Source: SICU01 sp038045445 | GTDB lineage: Archaea > Nanobdellota > Nanobdellia > Pacearchaeales > GW2011-AR1 | Assembly: GCA_038045445.1 (NCBI GenBank) | Contig: JBBSYC010000010.1 | Location: forward strand, 1 to 53,316 | Reading direction: 5' to 3' | Length of the DNA: 53,316 nucleotides | Part shown: positions 41,220 to 47,323 of the stretch, piece after piece | Layout of the letters: every line of letters starts with the position of its first letter | Position numbering within the stretch: position 1 is the stretch's first letter | Notes under the pieces: generated by a model | Database searches by the model: none | Seen by the model: the letters and a program-made list of their open reading frames with translations, nothing else | What the model was told of the DNA's origin: nothing | Translations under genes and position numbers: made by a program

Positions 41220-41252
41220 TGCGGAACCAGTTCCGCAAAAGCGCATATATAA
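41220..41252 (+). promoter_or_regulatory. Second copy of the palindromic operator with TATA box
   Basis: TGCGGAACCAGTTCCGCA (41220-41237) has 8-bp arms around CA and fits the consensus TGYGRAACYAGTTYCRCA shared with 36576-36593. It is followed by AAAGCGC and ATATATAA, then the ATG at 41273 about 25 bases on. The compensating base changes in both arms show that symmetry is kept. Confidence 0.78.
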
Positions 41253-41272
41253 TTTATTTTCCTAAAAAAATC

Positions 41273-41962
41273 ATGGAAAACGAAAACCAAACCATGAAAG
41301 GAGGTAAAAAAACCAACAAAGAGACTATTGTCCAATATTTTATAATAGCTGTTCTTGGAGTCCTTCTCCTATATAATGGGATAAGAATTTATGGAGGCGA
41401 TTCAGGCATAACTGGAAACGCATTAGCAACGGGAATAGGAACTGTTTCTGCTTTAGATGTATTGCCTAAGGGAGTTCCTGCTATTTACGGAAGCGAGATA
41501 GGAATATCTTACGAGGATGTTTCTGCAAGCAATCCGTCATTGGCAGATGCAACAATGGCAAAACTTTCAGCATACGAAGATATGCAGTTGAACAGCGAAC
41601 AGATGGAAAGATACATCAAAATAGGAAGTTCAATTGCATGTGAATACTGTTGCGGTGCTAAAACTCTAGTTTTCAGTAACGGAGAAAGGGCATGTGGATG
41701 CGCTCATAGCTATGCAATGAGGGGTTTAGCAAAATATCTATTGACAGAGCATCCAGATATGACTGATTTGGAAATATTGAATGAATTGGGAAAATGGAAG
41801 GTTCTGTTCTTCCCAGGAGTTCATGAGAAAAAAGCCCAAGTATTGGATGAAAAAGGAATAGACTATGCTGATTACGTTAATCTTGCTTCAAACATATACA
41901 GAGGCGCAGAAAATCAGGCATCAGCATCAGGAGGAAATAGTCAAATGGTTGGCGGTTGCTAA
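41273..41962 (+). CDS. Anchored protein with CEYCC and CGC motifs
   Basis: 229 residues from MENENQTMKGG. One anchor (about 21-39), then SGITGNALATG and an external domain with ACEYCCGAKTLVFSNGERA and CGCAHSYAMRGLAKYLL, a Cys-rich site that recalls the PCYCGC family, and a helical TDLEILNELGKWK. It ends in SGGNSQMVGGC, a tail also found in the next gene. Expression is under the second palindromic operator. A surface copper-binding role is inferred. Confidence 0.7.
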   Translation: MENENQTMKGGKKTNKETIVQYFIIAVLGVLLLYNGIRIYGGDSGITGNALATGIGTVSALDVLPKGVPAIYGSEIGISYEDVSASNPSLADATMAKLSAYEDMQLNSEQMERYIKIGSSIACEYCCGAKTLVFSNGERACGCAHSYAMRGLAKYLLTEHPDMTDLEILNELGKWKVLFFPGVHEKKAQVLDEKGIDYADYVNLASNIYRGAENQASASGGNSQMVGGC

Positions 41963-41966
41963 TAAG

Positions 41967-41984
41967 GATTTTTTTGATTTTTCC
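41967..41984 (+). terminator. Oligo-T terminator
   Basis: A run of seven T, then GA, then five T follows the stop codon of the CEYCC protein and precedes the next gene, so that gene is probably transcribed alone. Confidence 0.5.
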
Positions 41985-42007
41985 CTTTAGCATCTAACTA
42001 AATTAAA

Positions 42008-42319
42008 ATGGATTGTTGTACAAACAAAAGAAACGAACACGACTCAGTGAAGTCGGATAAAGAAAATAAAGTAAAAGGGGGTAAGCGCATGGAAACAAAA
42101 AACATAATGCTGTGGGCAGTTATAGGAGTATTGCTTATTGTTGCAGTATTCATGACTGTTAAAGTGTCATCATTAAATGATTCAACAAGCGGAAATCTTG
42201 ACACAAGAGGCTGGACAGCTAATGAGATAATGAACTATGAAATGCACGGAACAGTCCCTGCAAGATTAGCTCAAGGAAGCAACACCCCCGCATCTGGCGG
42301 AATGGTCGGAGGCTGTTAA
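42008..42319 (+). CDS. Small anchored protein with SGGMVGGC tail
   Basis: 103 residues from ATG 42008 (MDCCTNKRNEHD, with a Cys pair), or 76 from ATG 42089, which has AAAGGGGGT before it. One membrane helix (METKNIMLWAVIGVLLIVAVF) and a short external part ending TPASGGMVGGC, the same tail as the previous gene. The two starts may both be used, giving forms with or without the cytoplasmic CC. Function unknown. Confidence 0.55.
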   Translation: MDCCTNKRNEHDSVKSDKENKVKGGKRMETKNIMLWAVIGVLLIVAVFMTVKVSSLNDSTSGNLDTRGWTANEIMNYEMHGTVPARLAQGSNTPASGGMVGGC

Positions 42320-42326
42320 ATAGATA

Positions 42327-42347
42327 TTTTTGATTTTTTATTTTTTA
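42327..42347 (+). terminator. Oligo-T terminator
   Basis: T-runs of five, six and six bases interrupted by GA and A follow the stop of the small anchored protein, the third such T-rich end in this stretch. Confidence 0.5.
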
Positions 42348-42367
42348 AATTTAGAGTAGGAGAAAAA

Positions 42368-42931
42368 ATGAAAAGAAACACACAAAAAGAAAACAAGAAG
42401 GAAAAAAGAAAATTAATATTTAGAATAGCTACGCTACTCTTATTCCCATTAATAGCCATAATATCTTTTATGCCAAATGTAATGGCTCACTGCCCCTTAT
42501 GTACCGCAGCCACAATAGTAGGCGTCGGAGTAACAAGATCATTGGGTTGGGATGATTCAATTGTAGGAGTCTTTGTTGGAGCAATGATTGTATCATCTGC
42601 ATTATGGCTCAATAATATCCTAAAGAAAAAAAATATTGGGGGTAATTCTCTATTAAGAGTAGGAAGCATTACGGTAGCAACATTTGTGCTTACAATATCG
42701 AGCTTCTATTTTGCAGGATTGTTTGGTCCTGCAAATACTTATAGAATATTTGGAATGGAAAAGATAATATTTGGAACACTTTCAGGTGGAATAATTAGCC
42801 TAGTTTCTTTTTATTATAGCAATCATCTAAAAAATAAAAATGGAGGAAAAGTGCTCTTTAATTATCAAACAATGCTCATTACTTTGGCTACTTTGATTAT
42901 TAACGCAGGGTTATTTGCACTAATATTTTAA
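42368..42931 (+). CDS. Polytopic membrane protein with HCPLC site
   Basis: 187 residues. A signal-like first helix ends near NVMAHCPLCTAATIVGVGV, which puts His-Cys-x2-Cys at the outer membrane face. Four or five more helices follow. The motif suggests metal binding or redox at the membrane. It begins a run of overlapping genes (42931, 43362, 43819) and has GTAGGAG just before the ATG. No named family recognised. Confidence 0.65.
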   Translation: MKRNTQKENKKEKRKLIFRIATLLLFPLIAIISFMPNVMAHCPLCTAATIVGVGVTRSLGWDDSIVGVFVGAMIVSSALWLNNILKKKNIGGNSLLRVGSITVATFVLTISSFYFAGLFGPANTYRIFGMEKIIFGTLSGGIISLVSFYYSNHLKNKNGGKVLFNYQTMLITLATLIINAGLFALIF

Positions 42932-43365
42932 TGGAATTGTTTTATATTTTACTCGGGATAATAGGGCTATTTTTTATTCTTTTGACAATAAAGAATATTA
43001 TAAAACATAAATCAAAATGGAGTTTTTGTGTTATCTGCGTCTCAATAAGTCTGACATGGATAATCTTATTAGTATTGTATTTCTCAAAGTCATTTAACAA
43101 TATTCTTATAATCTCATTATTAATGGGCATGTCCATAACAGGGATTTATTATTTAGCAGAGAAGAAAATTAAGAATGATAAAATAAAAGTATTTCGTCTA
43201 CCATTTATCTTGACTTTAATAACAATTATTTATTATATTTTAACTTTTGAGAACATCATAAATAGCATATTTATATTATCTGGCTTATGGGTGCTTTTCT
43301 TCCTAATTTACTCGTGGAACAACTCAAATTTTGTAAAAAAACTATTGGAGTGTTGCAAAGAATGA
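42931..43365 (+). CDS. Polytopic membrane protein with FCVIC motif
   Basis: 144 residues with about five helices, starting on the last base of the previous stop. SKWSFCVICVSISLTWIILLVLYF places CxxC at the start of the second helix, and a CC pair ends the protein (LLECCKE). It is coupled to the HCPLC protein and to the PCNCGC protein (ATGA overlap). It is probably part of one membrane complex with them, which is inference. Confidence 0.6.
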   Translation: MELFYILLGIIGLFFILLTIKNIIKHKSKWSFCVICVSISLTWIILLVLYFSKSFNNILIISLLMGMSITGIYYLAEKKIKNDKIKVFRLPFILTLITIIYYILTFENIINSIFILSGLWVLFFLIYSWNNSNFVKKLLECCKE

Positions 43366-43829
43366 AACACCATCATTACAACTACATCTGGATAAGTATA
43401 TTAGTAATTTCTATAATTGGAGCATTATTTCTTGTCAAGACAGCCTATGCAAACCCCCTAAACCTGCCAGATTATGCGTTTACAAATACTAAGATAAAAG
43501 AAGCATACTCTTTCGCAAAGTTAGAATCTGATAAATTAACCAATCTACCTTGTAACTGCGGTTGCATGAGCGACGCGAAAAATCACGGAGGTAGAATGCA
43601 TTCAAGAGGATTAATAGATTGCTTTATGTCTGGAGACATAAATAATAAAGGAACTTGGGATAGTCATGCAAGCGAATGTGGATTATGCTACGAAGATGCC
43701 CTATATGCAAAAGAATTATATCAACAGGGAAAAACAAAAGATGAAATAAAATCTCTTCTTGAAATAAAATACGCATCACAAACAATAAGCTCAAAAACAG
43801 TTTATGGAGAAATGAACTATGGAGATTAA
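43362..43829 (+). CDS. PCYCGC-type anchored protein
   Basis: 155 residues from MKHHHYNYIW. His-rich start, one membrane helix, then LPCNCGCMSDAKNHGGRMHSRGLIDCFM and SHASECGLCYEDALYAKELY. This matches the PCYCGC (PF13798) layout of Cys/His/Met residues thought to hold metal outside the cell. The ATG at 43362 overlaps the previous stop; a longer frame from 43287 lies inside the previous gene and is not credible. Confidence 0.8.
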   Translation: MKHHHYNYIWISILVISIIGALFLVKTAYANPLNLPDYAFTNTKIKEAYSFAKLESDKLTNLPCNCGCMSDAKNHGGRMHSRGLIDCFMSGDINNKGTWDSHASECGLCYEDALYAKELYQQGKTKDEIKSLLEIKYASQTISSKTVYGEMNYGD

Positions 43830-44256
43830 TGGTAAATCTTTGGCATATGGTTTATTATCAGGGTTAGGAATACTAATTCTTTATCTTTCTGTTCTCACCT
43901 TGTTTCAAAGCTATGGATTTGCACTCTACGAACTAAAAAGGCTTTGGATGTGGATAATTCCTCTATCAATAGGTTTTGGGACCCAGATAGGATTATATAT
44001 TTCAATAAAACACGATGCGGTCATAAAAGCAGGAGTCTCGACTTCAGGAACAATTTCAGGAGGTTCAATGATAGCCTGCTGCACACATTATCTGTTAAGT
44101 GTTCTGCCTTTGATAGGAATAACTGGTCTAAGCACACTAACTATGTTTTTAATGAGTTATCAAAAAGCGTTTTTTTCAATAGGGATAGCTTCAAGCGCAT
44201 TGGGAATTATATTCATGATTCGTCACAAAATAAAAATGAAAGGGGGTTCATGCTAA
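43819..44256 (+). CDS. Polytopic membrane protein with ACCTH motif
   Basis: 145 residues, about four helices. AGVSTSGTISGGSMIACCTHYLLSVLPLIG holds a Cys-Cys-Thr-His site in a helix, in the same place as CxxC in the proteins at 9459 and 38664. It ends in a basic KIKMKGGSC. It overlaps the PCYCGC gene by 11 bases. A membrane metal carrier similar in idea to MerT is possible, but homology was not seen. Confidence 0.6.
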   Translation: MEINGKSLAYGLLSGLGILILYLSVLTLFQSYGFALYELKRLWMWIIPLSIGFGTQIGLYISIKHDAVIKAGVSTSGTISGGSMIACCTHYLLSVLPLIGITGLSTLTMFLMSYQKAFFSIGIASSALGIIFMIRHKIKMKGGSC

Positions 44257-44496
44257 ATGGAAATTAAAGGAAAAGTAGTTCTTTATGGAGCATTAATCTT
44301 AGTAGTCTTTTTGCTTTTATTGTTCAGCCTTGGAGTCTTTGATTTAAGTAAAAATAAAACAATTCAATCAGTTTCTAAAGAAACAGGAGGCATTCCAGAA
44401 AAATGTCAGATTCCAGAAGGACAAGAAATAGATTCATGGAAAGAGCATTTAGGGCACCATGCAGAAACAAAAGATTGCCTAAAGTACTTCAATTAA
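44257..44496 (+). CDS. Anchored protein with SWKEHLGHH site
   Basis: 79 residues, directly after the previous stop codon. One membrane helix, then an external part with EKCQIPEGQEIDSWKEHLGHH and DCLKYFN: two Cys and three His close together, a likely metal site. AAAGGGGGTTC lies about 25 bases before the ATG. No named family, but the short Cys-His arrangement fits the island's theme. Confidence 0.6.
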   Translation: MEIKGKVVLYGALILVVFLLLLFSLGVFDLSKNKTIQSVSKETGGIPEKCQIPEGQEIDSWKEHLGHHAETKDCLKYFN

Positions 44497-44497
44497 A

Positions 44498-44722
44498 ATG
44501 AAAGAAACTAAGCTAACTGTCAGAAACATCTATTGCAATGATTGCTCGGAGCATGTAAAAGAAGAGCTTAAGAAATTAGGTGCCAAGTCAATCAATATTA
44601 ATATGGACAGTTCAGACATACAAAAAGTTTCGCTAAGATGTACTAAATGTTTAAAGAAAAAAGAAATAATAGATTTGCTTCAAAAAAGAGGGATAGAATT
44701 AATTTCCATTAGATATTCCTAA
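44498..44722 (+). CDS. HMA-like cytoplasmic protein
   Basis: 74 residues. VRNIYCNDCSEHVKEELKKLGAKSINI follows the HMA pattern with CxxC, and a second pair RCTKCLKKKE appears later, which is unusual for HMA. The ferredoxin-like fold is plausible over the whole length. It could accept metal from the membrane proteins or regulate them. It lies 1 base from its neighbours on both sides. Confidence 0.7.
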   Translation: MKETKLTVRNIYCNDCSEHVKEELKKLGAKSININMDSSDIQKVSLRCTKCLKKKEIIDLLQKRGIELISIRYS

Positions 44723-44723
44723 A

Positions 44724-44939
44724 ATGAAGGGTCACATGTTTAAGATGGCTCTCGCATGTGTAATTCCCTTACTGTTAATATTGCTACTTCCATTAATTGG
44801 GCTTCCTAAGAGTCTATCAAGCACAATAGCAATAGTCTTAATGATGCTACTTCACTTCTTTATGATGAAAGACCATATAAATAAAAAGGGTCCTCATAAA
44901 AACAAAACTCTTCAAAAATCTCCAGTAGCAAGCTTTTAA
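44724..44939 (+). CDS. Small two-helix membrane protein
   Basis: 71 residues. Two helices (about 6-27 and 32-47) followed by HFFMMKDHINKKGPHK: Met and His near the membrane, similar in idea to DUF2933 proteins of metal regions, though the match is weak. Last gene of the island's operon. Confidence 0.55.
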   Translation: MKGHMFKMALACVIPLLLILLLPLIGLPKSLSSTIAIVLMMLLHFFMMKDHINKKGPHKNKTLQKSPVASF

Positions 44940-44963
44940 AACCCTGCAAATTACAAAAGAGTC

Positions 44964-45407
44964 ATGGTATTCAAACTAAACATATCTGATAAAGGAAAGG
45001 CATGGAAAGTAGAATCATCTAACGAGTCCATAATCGGAAAGAAAATAGGAGAAGAAATAGATGGCTCAGACCTTTCTGAAAATCTTCAAGGTTACACCCT
45101 AAAAATAACTGGGGGAACAGACAGCTCCGGATTTCCCCATAAATCAGATGTACAAGGTTCAGAATTAAAAAGAGTAATACTTTCAAAAGGTTGGGGAATG
45201 CACAAGAAACCAAGAAGAGCTGGAAAAAAGAAGCTACAAACATTTGATGGCTTAAGATTAAGAAAAACAGTTAGAGGCTCTCAAATATCTGAAAAAAGCA
45301 CTCAAATAAATCTTATTGTAACAAAACATGGAGCTAAACAATTACAAGAATTATTCCCAGAACAAAACAAGCCAAAAGAAAAAAAGACTGAAGAGCAAAC
45401 AAAATAA
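44964..45407 (+). CDS. rps6e: Ribosomal protein eS6
   Basis: 147 residues. FKLNISDKGKAWKVE, LQGYTLKITGGTDSSGFP, GSELKRVILSKGWGMHKK and GLRLRKTVRGSQIS are the family core, followed by a short Lys/Glu tail. A small-subunit protein found in archaea and eukaryotes only. It stands upstream of the aIF2-gamma gene, a common archaeal neighbourhood, with one unknown gene in between. Confidence 0.96.
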   Translation: MVFKLNISDKGKAWKVESSNESIIGKKIGEEIDGSDLSENLQGYTLKITGGTDSSGFPHKSDVQGSELKRVILSKGWGMHKKPRRAGKKKLQTFDGLRLRKTVRGSQISEKSTQINLIVTKHGAKQLQELFPEQNKPKEKKTEEQTK

Positions 45408-45425
45408 GGAGATTCTATAAATAAA

Positions 45426-46019
45426 ATGGATAATAATAGAGATGTAGAAAAGTTGGTTCAAGAACTATCCATGAGAGCTGGTTTAACAGAAGAAGATAGA
45501 GAATATGTTAATGGAATAAATCGAGAATTAGAGGGAATATTTAACCGATTTGGAAGTAATCCAGGAGTTAGGTTCTATACCCCTGTCAATCATACGCCTA
45601 TAGACCTTAAAAGATTAGACTATCATCAACTTTTAGTTGTAGATGGTATAATCAATTCAAGAATAGAACCCTCGTGGTTAGATAGAAGAGTGACAAGTTT
45701 ATATGAAAAAGTTAGAGGATTCCCTTCTCCTTTTGGAATCGCCACGGAATTTGCTGATGATCCTGAAGTTAGAGAAATTCTTGACCGTCAAGAAATGCCT
45801 TATGCACTTTTAGCAAGAATAGAAACTTACGACAGAGATAACAAAGCAGATGGCTTGAATTGTAAAATCGATAATAAACCATTATTAGTTGTTCCAGACC
45901 TTAGTCCTGAAAATTTAAAAACCCTAAGAAAAGCTGAAAAAAGATTGTTCTTTAGTCAAATAGAAAGAAGACTTTTTGGAATTTTACCAATTAGAAAACC
46001 CCTTAAAAAAGCTTCCTAA
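45426..46019 (+). CDS. Hypothetical soluble protein between eS6 and aIF2-gamma
   Basis: 197 residues, no signal or membrane helix, mixed alpha/beta composition (VEKLVQELSMRAGLTEEDRE, HYQLL-like HQLLVVDGIINSR, PDLSPENLKTLRKAEKRL). An AAGGAG site precedes it. Its place between two translation genes may point to a translation role, but no fold was recognised. Confidence 0.55.
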   Translation: MDNNRDVEKLVQELSMRAGLTEEDREYVNGINRELEGIFNRFGSNPGVRFYTPVNHTPIDLKRLDYHQLLVVDGIINSRIEPSWLDRRVTSLYEKVRGFPSPFGIATEFADDPEVREILDRQEMPYALLARIETYDRDNKADGLNCKIDNKPLLVVPDLSPENLKTLRKAEKRLFFSQIERRLFGILPIRKPLKKAS

Positions 46020-46053
46020 CAGCATTTAAAAACCTAAGAATTTCTACCATTTC

Positions 46054-47226
46054 ATGCAAGATTTAGAAACTATAAATGTCATAATAGCAGGCCATATAGA
46101 CCATGGTAAAACAACATTATTATACAAATTAAGTGGAAAATGGACAGATACACATTCAGAAGAATTAAAGAGGGGAATAACAATAAAGCTAGGTTATGCA
46201 GACATAACAATCTCAAAAGATAAAGATTACAATATAAAAAATGAAGGCAAACCCGTAAGGTATATAACTTTCATAGATTCTCCGGGTCACGAAATGCTCA
46301 TGGCAACAATGCTTTCAGGAGCAGCGATAGTTGATGTTGCAATTTTAGTGGTCGCTGCAAATGAGGGAATAAAACCTCAAACAAGAGAGCATCTAATGGC
46401 TCTTCAAGCAAAAAATATAAAAAATGTAATCATAGTCCAAAACAAAATTGATTTAGTCAGTAAGGAAAAAGCAATAGAAAACTATAATATCATAAAAAAA
46501 GAATTCAAAGGAACAATAGCAGAAAACTCTCCAATAATCCCCGTCTCATCACAACAAGAGATAAATTTAGAAAGAATATATGAAGCACTCTGTAAAGTTG
46601 AGACCCCAAAAAGAGATGTGGACTCAACACCTCTGTTTTTAGTAGCAAGAAGTTTTGACATAAACAAGCCAGGAACCAAACCTAAAAATCTTCACGGTGC
46701 AATCATAGGAGGTACATTAAGGTCAGGAAAACTAAAGATTGGAGATTTAATAGAGATAAAACCTGGAATAATGACTAAGGAAGCAAATCAGATAAAATAC
46801 AAAACCTTAAAGACAAAAATAGCTTCTCTGTTCAAGGGTTCAAATAAAGTAGATGAAATAACTCCTGGAGGAAACGCGTCAATAGAAACTGAACTTGATA
46901 TGTCTATAGGAAAAGCAGATAATATTTCAGGTTGCGTGGCTTCAATTCAAGGAACATTGCCAGAGATAACAAATAAAATAACAATAAAACACCATTTATT
47001 CAAGGAGTATGTAGGGGGACTTCAAATAACTCCTATAAAGCCAGGAGAAACATTGATGTTATCAATAAACACATCAGTAACTGTTGGAACAATATCTAAA
47101 CTATCAAAAGAAGAAGCTGAAATCTCATTAAAAATCCCAATAGTCCCATTTAAAGAAGATAAAGTAGGCATTGCAAGAAATGTAAATAACCACTGGCGCC
47201 TCATAGGTTATGGGGAAATTAAGTAA
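46054..47226 (+). CDS. eif2g: Translation initiation factor aIF2 gamma subunit
   Basis: 390 residues. G1 is GHIDHGKTTL, switch I region EELKRGITIKLGYAD, G3 DSPGHEM, G4 QNKIDLV, G5 PVSSQQE, followed by two beta-barrel domains ending WRLIGYGEIK. It carries Met-tRNAi to the ribosome. The zinc knuckle with two Cys pairs that normally lies between GYAD and the DxPGH motif is missing: only SKDKDYNIKNEGKPVRYI stands there. Confidence 0.95.
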   Translation: MQDLETINVIIAGHIDHGKTTLLYKLSGKWTDTHSEELKRGITIKLGYADITISKDKDYNIKNEGKPVRYITFIDSPGHEMLMATMLSGAAIVDVAILVVAANEGIKPQTREHLMALQAKNIKNVIIVQNKIDLVSKEKAIENYNIIKKEFKGTIAENSPIIPVSSQQEINLERIYEALCKVETPKRDVDSTPLFLVARSFDINKPGTKPKNLHGAIIGGTLRSGKLKIGDLIEIKPGIMTKEANQIKYKTLKTKIASLFKGSNKVDEITPGGNASIETELDMSIGKADNISGCVASIQGTLPEITNKITIKHHLFKEYVGGLQITPIKPGETLMLSINTSVTVGTISKLSKEEAEISLKIPIVPFKEDKVGIARNVNNHWRLIGYGEIK

Positions 47227-47323
47227 TCTTTTCTAAATCTCCCAATCACCCCCCCTCTTATAAGTAAATCCTAAATGATAATTTAAGCCCAAACAATATA
47301 AATCCACATATTTCTAAGTTAAC

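Noticed and set aside
43287..43361. Longer start for the PCYCGC protein
   Set aside because: It lies inside the preceding gene in another frame; the ATG at 43362 forms an ATGA overlap and precedes a normal anchor.
43944..44267. 107-codon frame overlapping the ACCTH membrane protein
   Set aside because: The membrane protein frame has the hydrophobic periodicity and gene overlaps; the alternative frame has a random composition.
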